A DNA stretch of 64,000 bases from Polaribacter litorisediminis (lineage in GTDB: Bacteria > Bacteroidota > Bacteroidia > Flavobacteriales > Flavobacteriaceae), in assembly GCF_019968605.1 (NCBI RefSeq), contig NZ_CP082966.1, forward strand, positions 3,523,501-3,587,500. Direction: 5' to 3'. A program made the position numbers and the translations under genes. The notes below the pieces were generated by a model, which did not search any database, was not told where the DNA came from, and worked only from the letters and a program-made list of their open reading frames with translations. How positions within the stretch are numbered: the first letter of the stretch is position 1; every line of letters begins with the position of its first letter. Positions 17,889 through 26,536 of the stretch are shown piece by piece.

Positions 17889-18881
17889 TTACCCTCCAAT
17901 TGTACTCATACTTTCAGAAGCGCCACCATCTTTTCTATTGGCTTCTGCAATAAAACCATTTTCTGGTTTGTCTTTTATCAAACTTAAAAAGAGCTCTTTT
18001 AAATCGTCATTACTCGCTCCTTTTCTTATAAAATCTCTTAAATTAAAAACTCCGTCATCAAACAAACAATTTTTAAAAGTTCCGGTGGATGTAATTCTGA
18101 TACGATTACAATCATTACAAATTGTTCGTGTAAATGCAGGAATAATACCCACAGTTCCTAAATGATTTTGGATGGAATAATTTCTTGAAGTTGAAGATTT
18201 TTCAGACTGAATTTCAGTGACCTCAAATTCCGTTTTTATCTCTTCTAAAATTTTTCTAAAGGTCCAATTTTCTTGCATCTCGCGTTGTCCTTTTCCATTA
18301 AAAGGCATTTCTTCAATAAAACGGACAGCCACATTTTTATCTTTTGTCAATCTTACAAAATCCACAATTTCATCCGTATTAAAACCCGATTGAACGACTA
18401 CATTCAGTTTTAAATTTAAACTGCTTTTTTCTAATAGTTCAAAAGTTTTATACACCTCAGGAAAGACATCTCTCCGTGTAATTTTGGCAAATTTTTCTCG
18501 ATCTAAACTATCAATGCTTAAATTGATGTGTTTTACTTTTTCTAACTGTTCAATTTTATCAATATGATGAGAAATTAAAGCCCCATTTGTGGTAATATTA
18601 ATTGCATCTAACAAATCGTTATAAGACAACATTTCTAAAAAGCCCACAAAGTCTTTTCTTACAAAGGGTTCTCCGCCCGTTAACCGAACTTTATTGACAC
18701 CCAATTCTGTTAAAACGCGAATTAATCGATACATTTCTTTAAACGTCAGTAGCTCCTGTCTTGGCACAATATCTATTCCGTGAGCAGGCATGCAATATTG
18801 GCAACGTAAGTTACAACGGTCGGTAACTGCCAAACGCACATATTCTATTTGTCGTCCAAAATTATCTATTAATTTGCTCAT
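17889..18881 (-). CDS. moaA: GTP 3',8-cyclase MoaA
   Basis: 330 residues. The radical-SAM motif is CNLRCQYC (Cys-x3-Cys-x2-Cys, about 22-29). SAM-contact stretches are VRLTGGEPFVRKD and INITTNGAL. A second C-terminal cluster is indicated by CNDCNRIRIT and CLFDDG. The protein ends with the conserved Gly-Gly tail (MSTIGG) required for activity. It catalyses the first step of molybdopterin synthesis from GTP. It directly abuts the YeeE/YedE gene upstream. Confidence 0.95.
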   Translation of the reverse strand: MSKLIDNFGRQIEYVRLAVTDRCNLRCQYCMPAHGIDIVPRQELLTFKEMYRLIRVLTELGVNKVRLTGGEPFVRKDFVGFLEMLSYNDLLDAINITTNGALISHHIDKIEQLEKVKHINLSIDSLDREKFAKITRRDVFPEVYKTFELLEKSSLNLKLNVVVQSGFNTDEIVDFVRLTKDKNVAVRFIEEMPFNGKGQREMQENWTFRKILEEIKTEFEVTEIQSEKSSTSRNYSIQNHLGTVGIIPAFTRTICNDCNRIRITSTGTFKNCLFDDGVFNLRDFIRKGASNDDLKELFLSLIKDKPENGFIAEANRKDGGASESMSTIGG

Positions 18882-19295
18882 TTAATTTGGCAATTTCTTA
18901 CTTAACAGTCCATAAATAAATGCTCCTAAAAGTGCACCAACCAATAAAATTAGAGCCGGCACCAATTTAAAACCTAATATTACAAAAATGGGTGCCGCAC
19001 AAGCTCCAGAAATTGCCCAGCCTAAACCGAATAAAGTTCCGCCAAAAATGGTGCTTATAAATCCTTTTTTCTTTGGTTTTGGTACTATTTTATTTCCGTT
19101 GATATCCTTAATTTTTCCACTTTTAAATAATTGCATAAAAACCAAAGAGATGACCACTGCTCCGCCAATAATTCCGAACATATGAAACGATTGAAACTTG
19201 AACATTTCGTAAAAACGATACCAAGAAATGGCTTGCGTTTTACTTAAAACAATGGCGAAAAAAACTCCTAAAATTAAAAATTTAATATTTTTCAT
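18882..19295 (-). CDS. YeeE/YedE-type transporter half (DUF6691-like)
   Basis: 137 residues with four hydrophobic segments. The pore-type motif GTLFGLGWAISGACAAPIFV (about 85-104) carries the conserved Gly-x-Cys. With the next upstream gene it forms the split two-gene version of the YeeE/YedE family, whose fused members import thiosulfate or related sulfur compounds. Its stop adjoins the moaA start, so it is in the same transcription unit. A link between sulfur uptake and dithiolene formation is possible but only inference. Confidence 0.75.
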   Translation of the reverse strand: MKNIKFLILGVFFAIVLSKTQAISWYRFYEMFKFQSFHMFGIIGGAVVISLVFMQLFKSGKIKDINGNKIVPKPKKKGFISTIFGGTLFGLGWAISGACAAPIFVILGFKLVPALILLVGALLGAFIYGLLSKKLPN

Positions 19296-19355
19296 TTGTA
19301 TATATTTTGATGACTAACAAATTTTTGAAATCTGATTGTCAGAATGTTTTTTAGA

Positions 19356-19913
19356 TTAAAAAAGAATCGGAATTATAAACCAAGTTGCGATGATCCCGCC
19401 AATAAAAAAGCCAATAACCGCTAATAAAGACGGTAATTGTAAACTGCTTAAACCCGTAATTGCATGTCCAGAAGTACAACCGCCTGCATACCGTGTTCCG
19501 AAACCAACTAAAACTCCCGAAATTATTAAAATGAGAAAACCTTTTAGTGATGAAAAAACGTCTTCTCCAAAAATCTCATCAGGAAAATATTGGTTTCCAA
19601 CATTTGAAAAACCTAAATCTGTCAATTCTTGCACCGTTGTAGGATTTAAGTCTATGTTTTGATTTGGAATTAAATAATTTGCAGCAATAAAGCCACCAAT
19701 AATCAATCCGATTACAAACATCAAGGCAAAATCTCGTTCTTTCCAATCTTTTTTAAAGTAATCAGAAAATTTTCCGGCGCCCGCCATAGAGCAAAGTGTG
19801 TCGAAATTTGTAGAAGCTCCAAAATTCTGTCCAAAATAAAAATATAATAACAACGAAATTGCTATTAATGGGCCACCGATATACCAAGGCCAAGGTTGTA
19901 AAATCAAATCCAT
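19356..19913 (-). CDS. YeeE/YedE-type transporter, larger half
   Basis: 185 residues with about five membrane segments. It has FGASTNFDTLCSMAGAGKF, a conserved Cys loop, and GFGTRYAGGCTSGHAITGLS, the hallmark GGCTSGH motif of YeeE/YedE channels. Pairs with the smaller half 60 bp downstream. Its stop is one base from the waaA frame end, so these genes are packed head to tail. The substrate is probably a small sulfur compound by family; not proven here. Confidence 0.8.
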   Translation of the reverse strand: MDLILQPWPWYIGGPLIAISLLLYFYFGQNFGASTNFDTLCSMAGAGKFSDYFKKDWKERDFALMFVIGLIIGGFIAANYLIPNQNIDLNPTTVQELTDLGFSNVGNQYFPDEIFGEDVFSSLKGFLILIISGVLVGFGTRYAGGCTSGHAITGLSSLQLPSLLAVIGFFIGGIIATWFIIPILF

Positions 19914-19914
19914 T

Positions 19915-21147
19915 TTATAATTTTGTATTTAAATAATCCATAATTAATTTTGTAGCACCAAGGTTCTGTTGAATATATTTCTTATTGATTTCTCCGGTTG
20001 ATTTTCGAAAACCTTCATCCTTATAAAGTTTAGCAAAAATACTAGAAAAATCCTTCTGATGATGTATAGAAATGCATCCTTTCCGCTTCACTAAATCAAC
20101 AGCTTCTTGAAATTTCTCATATTTATTTCCTATGACCACAGGAATACCAAAAGTTGCTGGCTCTAGAATATTATGTAAACCGGTTTTTAAACCTCCACCC
20201 ACATAAGCAACATTAGCAACCGCATAAATTTTAGTTAAAATACCAATCGTATCAATAATAAAAACTTGATATTCTTTTAAATTTTTACCTGCTTTTGTAG
20301 AATATAAAATTGTTTTTTTTTGGATTGATTTCTGAAGTTCTAAAACAGCATCCCCATTCATATTGTGTGGCGCAATGATAAACTTTTCATTTTCCGAAGC
20401 GTCATGATTGATATAATTCACTAACAATTCTTCATCTTCTTTCCAGGTACTTCCGGCAACAACAAGGTATTGATTATTTTTAAATTCAGAAATAAAATCG
20501 AGTCTATTGTCTTGTTCTAAAATTTTAGAAACCCGATCAAAGCGAGTATCTCCAGCAATCGTTACATTCTTAAAATTAATAGTGTTTAACAAGGTTTTAG
20601 AAGTTACATTTTGAACAAAAAAATGATCAAAAGCTTCTAAAGATTTTTTCATAAAGCCACCATACCATTTAAAAAACAACTGATTTTCTCTTAAAATACC
20701 CGATACCAAAATTGTTGGAATCTCCTTATTTTTTAATTCATACAAAAAATTTGGCCAGAACTCATATTTTATAAAAACTACCAAAGTAGGATTTACTTCT
20801 TTTATAAATTTTCTTGCATTCGATTTTGAATCTAAGGGTAAATAACAAATAGCATCTGCTAACTTATAGTTTTTTCTAACTTCATAACCGGATGGGGAAA
20901 AAAAAGTAACTAGAATTTTATATTGTTTGTATTCTTTTTTTAACGCTTCTATAATTGGTATTGCTTGCTCAAATTCGCCCAAAGAAGCCGCATGAAACCA
21001 AACTGTTTTTTCGTTTTTTAGTTCGGCTATTTTTAAGAATGTTTCATTTCTTCCCTCAACAAAAAGCTTTAATTTCTTATTGAAATATTGTAAAACAAAT
21101 AGAATTTTAGTTGCTAAAAAAACAAGTGCCTGGTACATAAATTTCAT
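19915..21147 (-). CDS. waaA: 3-deoxy-D-manno-octulosonic acid transferase
   Basis: 410 residues, a GT-B enzyme of the usual size. N-terminal membrane-proximal helix (about 5-22), then VWFHAASLGEFEQAIPIIEAL (acceptor side, catalytic Glu), TFFSPSGYEVRK, YLPLDSKSNARKF and FIKYEFWPNFL. The C-terminal half has GDTRFDRV, VAGSTWKEDEELLV, and GGLKTGLHNILEPATFGIPV with the nucleotide-sugar loop. It adds Kdo to lipid A in lipopolysaccharide assembly at the inner membrane. Confidence 0.93.
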   Translation of the reverse strand: MKFMYQALVFLATKILFVLQYFNKKLKLFVEGRNETFLKIAELKNEKTVWFHAASLGEFEQAIPIIEALKKEYKQYKILVTFFSPSGYEVRKNYKLADAICYLPLDSKSNARKFIKEVNPTLVVFIKYEFWPNFLYELKNKEIPTILVSGILRENQLFFKWYGGFMKKSLEAFDHFFVQNVTSKTLLNTINFKNVTIAGDTRFDRVSKILEQDNRLDFISEFKNNQYLVVAGSTWKEDEELLVNYINHDASENEKFIIAPHNMNGDAVLELQKSIQKKTILYSTKAGKNLKEYQVFIIDTIGILTKIYAVANVAYVGGGLKTGLHNILEPATFGIPVVIGNKYEKFQEAVDLVKRKGCISIHHQKDFSSIFAKLYKDEGFRKSTGEINKKYIQQNLGATKLIMDYLNTKL

Positions 21148-21190
21148 CCCTGTAAAAATACAAAAACGAACTTGTATTTTTACAAAAAAA

Positions 21191-21213
21191 AAGTTACCTA
21201 AAAAAAGGTAACT
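21191..21213 (-). terminator. Terminator after the LytTR regulator gene
   Basis: AAGTTACC/GGTAACTT stem with an A/T-rich loop, followed on the minus strand by a run of nine T. It lies between the regulator gene stop (21363) and the waaA start. Confidence 0.75.
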
Positions 21214-21362
21214 TTTATTACAAATGAAGTAAATCTCTTGTCCCCCAACATTTAATTTACTACGTAGAGTATTATTATAATAATTAAAGATATAAACTAT
21301 TTTAAAAATTGAGGTTAAAAAAGTTCTTAAACACTTTTTTAATGTTCTTAAACACTAAATCA

Positions 21363-22085
21363 TTAAATATACGTAATTGCTTTTAGAACATTTTCCTTGT
21401 ATTTTTTCCCTATCGGGATTTCTATATTTTCTACTATTAGAAAAGTATTACTTATTTGTTTTAGGTGCTGTTTATTGATAATGAAACCTCTATGAACTCT
21501 TAAAAAATTATTATTTAATTTATGAATTACCTCATTTAAGCTAGATCTGGTCACAATATTTTGATTGTTTTTTAAAACGATCTCGATATAAACATGAGCG
21601 CTTTTTAAATACAATATATCTTTAAAATAAATTTTTTTAAAATTACTTTTATCTTTTACAAAAAGAGAATCAACAACGCTAAGGTTGGTGTTTTTTAAAC
21701 TTTGTTCTTGACTAGAAAAATTATGCAAGGCAATTTCAATAGATGTATACAATTCTTTTTTAGAAAACGGCTTTATTAAATATGCATTGGGCATTACTTC
21801 TTTTGCTTTATGTAGCGTGTAAGAATCCGCATTTGCGGTTAAAAAAATAAAAGGAAAATTATATGATTGTCTTATCTTTTTTGCCAAATCGATACCTGTT
21901 TTACTACCTGATAAATGAATATCTAAAATTGCAATATCTGGCTTTTCTCTTTCTATGGTTGCAATAGCTTCTGTGTATGTAATGGCAGGATCTATGGGGA
22001 TATAAGAGAGTTCATACAAAGCTTTACAAATATCATCTGCAATTAGAACCTCATCTTCAACCACTAATACTTTTATTTTATCCAT
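21363..22085 (-). CDS. LytTR-family response regulator
   Basis: 240 residues. Receiver domain (1-120): VLVVEDE, phosphoacceptor Asp in PDIAILDIHLSG, IFLTANAD and the conserved Lys in YLIKPFSKKEL. LytTR DNA-binding domain (about 140-240): IYFKDILYLKSAHVYIEIV, FLRVHRGFIINKQHLKQI. It lies 66 bp downstream of a histidine kinase gene on the same strand, so the two form a two-component system. Target genes cannot be read from the sequence. Confidence 0.92.
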   Translation of the reverse strand: MDKIKVLVVEDEVLIADDICKALYELSYIPIDPAITYTEAIATIEREKPDIAILDIHLSGSKTGIDLAKKIRQSYNFPFIFLTANADSYTLHKAKEVMPNAYLIKPFSKKELYTSIEIALHNFSSQEQSLKNTNLSVVDSLFVKDKSNFKKIYFKDILYLKSAHVYIEIVLKNNQNIVTRSSLNEVIHKLNNNFLRVHRGFIINKQHLKQISNTFLIVENIEIPIGKKYKENVLKAITYI

Positions 22086-22151
22086 AAAGATTTAATTCAA
22101 AATTAATGAGGTTTTAAAACTTATTTTTTACATATTTCATAAACAATACGA

Positions 22152-24128
22152 CTAATGTGTCATTTTTCTGGCGTGTTCATCTTTAAAATAAATTACAAAT
22201 TTCGCTCCATTTATATTTGTTTGAGTAATACTACCATGCAATTGTTTTACCAATCTGTAGATAAGTTTTAAACCTAAACTAGTAGTTTTTGCAAGGTCTA
22301 AATCATTTGATATTCCTGATCCGTTATCTTCAATAATTAATTTATAATTATGCGCGTGCTCTTTTGAAATTTGAATAAAAAGAGTGTTCTTTTTATCACT
22401 TGTAAAAGCATATTTAAATGAGTTTGTAATTGCTTCATTGATAATTAAACCTAACGGAATGGCTGTATCTACATCCAAAAAAATATTTTCTACTTCAATT
22501 TTTGTAGCAACTTTTATTTTCAATTCGTACACGAATGATATTTCCTTAATTAATAAACTTATATATTCGTTAAAATCTATTAAACCACTTTCATTTCTAA
22601 ATAATTTTTGATGGATTAAAGCCATCGATTTTACTCTGTCTTTACCTTGTTTAATGCGATTGATTGCCTGTTCATCTTCTATACCCTCTAACTGGAGTTC
22701 TAACAAACTAGATATAATTTGAAAATTATTCTTAACACGATGATGTACTTCTGTCATAAGAACTTCTTTTTCCTTTAAAGTTTTTCGAATAATGTTATTT
22801 TTTTCCGATAAATCTTTGGATTGTCTTTTTATTTTCATGATAATAATAAAACAAAAAAACAAAAATATCCCTGCCAATGCAGCTATAATGGCATAAAGAT
22901 CTTTCTTTTCTTTTTCAAAAATAATTTCTTTTTCCTTCTCTTTAACAACTTGTTGTATTTTATAATTCGCTAAGGAATTCGAGAGATCTTCTGAATAAAT
23001 TTTTTTGGTATTATTTATATTTTTGTCTTTATAACGAAGCGCTAAATCATAAAATTTGTAAGTTGCTAATGTATTTGAACTAACTTTATAAAATTGATTC
23101 AAATCATTTGGACTTAAATCTTTGGCTAAAACCTCTAAATTTTCTATCAAAGTAGGGATGTCTTTCGCATCAAACTTATTTAAAATTTTCTTTTTTAAAA
23201 ATTCATCTTTCTGTAGCTTACCAATTAACTTTATGTATAACACATAGGTAAATTTCTTTGTATCTGGATCATTAAAAAGAATACCAATTAAACTGATGAC
23301 TCTTTCATTATGCCCTCCTTTAAAAATATAAGCATCAATTAAATGTTCTATGGTACTGTGATAATAAGGACTCGTTGCCGCTAGTTCTTCCTGTAACTCC
23401 AAACCTTTTTCGCTAATCGCGATATATTCATCTAATTTCCTTTCGTTCACTAAAAAGTCTGATAAATGATATAAAAACATAATTTCTAGTTGCTTATCAT
23501 TTAACTTTCGTGCGGTTTCTAAAGCTTCTAAGCAAAGTTCTTTTCCCTTCGGATCATTCTGAATTAAATACATCACAATAGGATGCGTTTTTATCTTTGT
23601 TTTAGCTCTTAAAACATCCTTATTAGAATCACTAAATTTGTTGATGTATTGCTCTAATTTATGCTGCTCTACCGAAGCTTTATCTAAACTAACCTCGTCT
23701 CTTAATTTAGATATTTGAGTCCATTTAATTTCTACATACTCTAAATTTATATTTTTAGTATTCGTAGGCTCGATTACATGACGATTGATAAAATTAGAAA
23801 TCTGATCATAGCTTTGGGAGCGTCTATTTCCTAATCCAGAAATAAAAGAATAAAATTCTGAATATGAAACGGGTTTATTGTTTATAATATTTCTATAAAA
23901 ATCGTAATACCTTCCTTGCTCTATCTTTAAATCTAAATAATATGCTGCAGAGTCCAGTTTATTTTCAATAATATACCTTTCTACTTTTAAGTTATATGGT
24001 TCTGGTATATTTTTCTTTTCGCTAAAAGAATTTAAAGATTGTGCAGAAGTAATAAACGTTGTAAGGAATAAGAGAATAAAATAGGGGGTTCTCATGAGTT
24101 TGATTAATATTTCTATAAATTTAATCAA
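22152..24128 (-). CDS. TPR-containing sensor histidine kinase (HisKA_2 type)
   Basis: 658 residues. A signal sequence is followed by a long helical, TPR-like periplasmic region (about 40-405) and one transmembrane segment (LYAIIAALAGIFLFFCFIII, about 410-430). A coiled linker leads to the dimerisation helix with the phosphorylated His in MTEVHHRVKNNFQIISSLLE. The ATPase has INEAITNSFKYAF (N box), IIEDNGSGI (G1) and SLGLKLIYRLVKQLHGSI. This layout is common in Bacteroidota kinases paired with LytTR regulators. The stimulus is unknown. Confidence 0.9.
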   Translation of the reverse strand: MIKFIEILIKLMRTPYFILLFLTTFITSAQSLNSFSEKKNIPEPYNLKVERYIIENKLDSAAYYLDLKIEQGRYYDFYRNIINNKPVSYSEFYSFISGLGNRRSQSYDQISNFINRHVIEPTNTKNINLEYVEIKWTQISKLRDEVSLDKASVEQHKLEQYINKFSDSNKDVLRAKTKIKTHPIVMYLIQNDPKGKELCLEALETARKLNDKQLEIMFLYHLSDFLVNERKLDEYIAISEKGLELQEELAATSPYYHSTIEHLIDAYIFKGGHNERVISLIGILFNDPDTKKFTYVLYIKLIGKLQKDEFLKKKILNKFDAKDIPTLIENLEVLAKDLSPNDLNQFYKVSSNTLATYKFYDLALRYKDKNINNTKKIYSEDLSNSLANYKIQQVVKEKEKEIIFEKEKKDLYAIIAALAGIFLFFCFIIIMKIKRQSKDLSEKNNIIRKTLKEKEVLMTEVHHRVKNNFQIISSLLELQLEGIEDEQAINRIKQGKDRVKSMALIHQKLFRNESGLIDFNEYISLLIKEISFVYELKIKVATKIEVENIFLDVDTAIPLGLIINEAITNSFKYAFTSDKKNTLFIQISKEHAHNYKLIIEDNGSGISNDLDLAKTTSLGLKLIYRLVKQLHGSITQTNINGAKFVIYFKDEHARKMTH

Positions 24129-24164
24129 AGAAATTGGAAAAGCAACAATATAATTTTAAAAATA

Positions 24165-24200
24165 AAAACGCTCAGACTAATAAATTAGTCTGAGCGTTTT
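24165..24200 (-). terminator. Terminator after rpmA
   Basis: Long perfect stem AAAACGCTCAGACTAAT / ATTAGTCTGAGCGTTTT. It closes the rplU-rpmA operon and may also block transcription entering from the plus strand. Confidence 0.85.
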
Positions 24201-24221
24201 TATTTAAAAAAACTTAATTTC

Positions 24222-24482
24222 TTATACCTCGAATGGAGTTATAGAAACATAAGATCTATTGTCTTTTTTCTTACGAAATTCAACAACTCCATCAACTTTT
24301 GCATGTAAAGTATGATCTTTACCCATGTAAACGTTTTCTCCTGGATTGTGCGTTGTTCCTCTTTGACGAACAAGAATATTACCTGCAATTGCAGCTTGTC
24401 CTCCAAATATTTTTACTCCTAGACGTTTCGATTCTGATTCTCTACCATTCTTCGAACTACCTACTCCTTTTTTATGTGCCAT
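24222..24482 (-). CDS. rpmA: 50S ribosomal protein bL27
   Basis: 86 residues. [20 protein letters not shown] and [19 protein letters not shown] are the bL27 signature. The protein starts directly with MAHKKG, so the long N-terminal pre-sequence cleaved in Firmicutes is absent. bL27 reaches into the peptidyl-transferase centre. It lies 47 bp downstream of rplU. Confidence 0.97.
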   Translation of the reverse strand: MAHKKGVGSSKNGRESESKRLGVKIFGGQAAIAGNILVRQRGTTHNPGENVYMGKDHTLHAKVDGVVEFRKKKDNRSYVSITPFEV

Positions 24483-24529
24483 GATGTTATGGTTTTAAAA
24501 TTGAAATTCTAATTTAGTTAAAGCTTTTA

Positions 24530-24913
24530 TTAATTTAATTCAGCTTTAGGAGCAGCTTCTTTTGCAGGAGCAGCTTCTTTTTTCGCTAACTTTTTAGCAC
24601 CAGTAGTCGCTATAGATTCAATCTGAATCTCGCTTAAGTACTGTCTATGTCCATTTTTCTTTATGTAACCTTTTCTTCTTTTCTTCTTGAAAACGATTAC
24701 TTTATCACCCTTAAGGTGATTTAAAATTTGAGCTGTTACTGAAGCTCCTTCTATAGCTGGGGCGCCAATGGTTACGTTACCAGCGTCGTCAAGTAAAAGA
24801 ACATTGTCAAAAGTAATTTTTGATCCTTCTTCTCCTTGTAAACGATGAACGTACACTTTTTGGTCTTTTGCAACTTTAAATTGCTGCCCTGCTATCTCTA
24901 CGATTGCGTACAT
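24530..24913 (-). CDS. rplU: 50S ribosomal protein bL21 with C-terminal Ala/Lys extension
   Basis: 127 residues. The core MYAIVEIAGQQFKVAKDQK and VIVFKKKRRKGYIKKNGHRQ are canonical bL21. After about residue 103 it carries an unstructured Lys/Ala/Glu-rich tail (KKLAKKEAAPAKEAAPKAEL), usual in Bacteroidota. First gene of the rplU-rpmA operon, with a TATATTTG promoter 60 bp upstream. Confidence 0.96.
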   Translation of the reverse strand: MYAIVEIAGQQFKVAKDQKVYVHRLQGEEGSKITFDNVLLLDDAGNVTIGAPAIEGASVTAQILNHLKGDKVIVFKKKRRKGYIKKNGHRQYLSEIQIESIATTGAKKLAKKEAAPAKEAAPKAELN

Positions 24914-24973
24914 ACTAATTAGTTTTGCGTATTTCTACTTATTAATGCATTTAACTTACTGAAAATGCGGATG

Positions 24974-24981
24974 CAAATATA
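24974..24981 (-). promoter_or_regulatory. Promoter -7 element (TATATTTG) of rplU
   Basis: Minus-strand TATATTTG followed by CATCCGCATTTT, identical to the hup promoter, with a TTG about 19 nt upstream as a -33 candidate. Confidence 0.72.
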
Positions 24982-25175
24982 CTTATTTTTTATAATTTAA
25001 CAACATTGCTTCTTATAAATTTTTTATATACCATCAATTAGAAATATTATACAATTTTAACGCTATTTTAAGAGCTATCTTTCTTATTTTTGAAGTTGAC
25101 CATTTGTGTAATCTTTAAGTAAAAAACTAGAAAGCCTTGCGTCAAACTCAAATATAAACTATTAAAAAAAAATCA

Positions 25176-26489
25176 ATGAAGAAAAGTATTTTATCTCTTG
25201 CTTCCGCAATGTTATTTGTTTTTGCAACAAATGCACAAAAAGTGGAATTTGAAGAGTACGATTTAGATAACGGAATGCACGTTATTTTGCACAAAGACAC
25301 TTCTGCTCCGGTAGTAATAACCTCTGTAATGTATCATGTTGGTGCTAAAGATGAGCAACCAGGAAGAACAGGAATGGCTCATTTTTTTGAACATTTATTG
25401 TTTGAAGGAACAAAAAATATAGGTAAAGGCGAGTGGTTTAAAATGGTTTCTTCGAATGGCGGAAGAAATAATGCAAATACTACAGACGATAGAACATACT
25501 ACTATGAAATTTTTCCTTCTAATAAATTAGAATTAGGACTTTGGATGGAATCTGAACGTTTATTGCATCCTATTATTGGTCAAGATGGCGTTGATACACA
25601 AAATGAAGTTGTTAAAGAAGAAAAAAGATTGCGTGTAGACAATCAGCCTTATTCGCGTTTTTTAGAATATGTTAAAGAAAATATGTTTAAAAAACATCCC
25701 TATAAAGGAACCACGATTGGTAAAATGGCAGATTTAGATGCTGCTACTTTAGAGGAGTTTTTAGCATTCAATAAAAAGTTTTATGTACCTAATAATGCAA
25801 CTTTAGTGGTTGCGGGTGATATTGATGTAGCTTCCACAAAAAAAATGATTCAGGATTATTTCGGACCGATTCCAAGAGGTGCAGAAGTTAGTAAAGACTT
25901 CCCGATGGAAGATCCTATCACAGAAGCAATGACTGCAAAAGGCTATGATGCAAATATTCAAATTCCTGCAATTATGGCGGCTTACAGAACGCCTTCTATG
26001 AAAACAAGAGATTCTAGAGTTTTAGACATGATTTCCTCTTACCTAAGTACCGGAAGAAGCTCCGTGCTTTATAAGAAGTTAGTTGATGAGAAAAAAATGG
26101 CTTTACAAGCGGGTGCTATCAATGTAAGTCAAGAAGATTACGGAACTTATATTTTATTTGGTTTACCGCAAGGTGAAACAAAATTAGAAGACATCATTAA
26201 AGAAATTGATGAAGAAATTCTTAAAATGCAAACAGAATTAATTTCAGAAAGAGATTATCAAAAATTGCAAAATCAGTTTGAAAATAATTTTGTGAACTCA
26301 AATTCTAGTGTAGAAGGTATTGCAAATTCTTTAGCACGTTATCATGTTTTATACGGAGATACCAATTTAATCAATAGTGAAATTGAGATTTTCAGATCAA
26401 TTACCAGAGAGGACATTCAAGCAGTTGCAAAAAAATATTTGAATCCTAATCAACGATTACTTTTAGAATATTTGCCAAAAGAAAAATAA
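25176..26489 (+). CDS. M16 zinc metallopeptidase, active subunit
   Basis: 437 residues with a signal peptide (about 1-20). The inverted zinc motif HFFEH in MAHFFEHLLFEGTKN (about 68-72) and the downstream glutamate in NEVVKEEKRLR complete the HxxEH...E site. The second M16 half contains the R/Y-type motif TGRSSVLYKKLVDEK. Located in the periplasm or outer membrane. It lies 47 bp upstream of a second M16 gene lacking the zinc motif; such pairs act as heterodimers in which the second subunit binds substrate. Confidence 0.9.
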   Translation: MKKSILSLASAMLFVFATNAQKVEFEEYDLDNGMHVILHKDTSAPVVITSVMYHVGAKDEQPGRTGMAHFFEHLLFEGTKNIGKGEWFKMVSSNGGRNNANTTDDRTYYYEIFPSNKLELGLWMESERLLHPIIGQDGVDTQNEVVKEEKRLRVDNQPYSRFLEYVKENMFKKHPYKGTTIGKMADLDAATLEEFLAFNKKFYVPNNATLVVAGDIDVASTKKMIQDYFGPIPRGAEVSKDFPMEDPITEAMTAKGYDANIQIPAIMAAYRTPSMKTRDSRVLDMISSYLSTGRSSVLYKKLVDEKKMALQAGAINVSQEDYGTYILFGLPQGETKLEDIIKEIDEEILKMQTELISERDYQKLQNQFENNFVNSNSSVEGIANSLARYHVLYGDTNLINSEIEIFRSITREDIQAVAKKYLNPNQRLLLEYLPKEK

Positions 26490-26536
26490 TATAGCCTCAA
26501 TCTTAGATTGAGTTTTCAAAAAATAAGACATAAATT

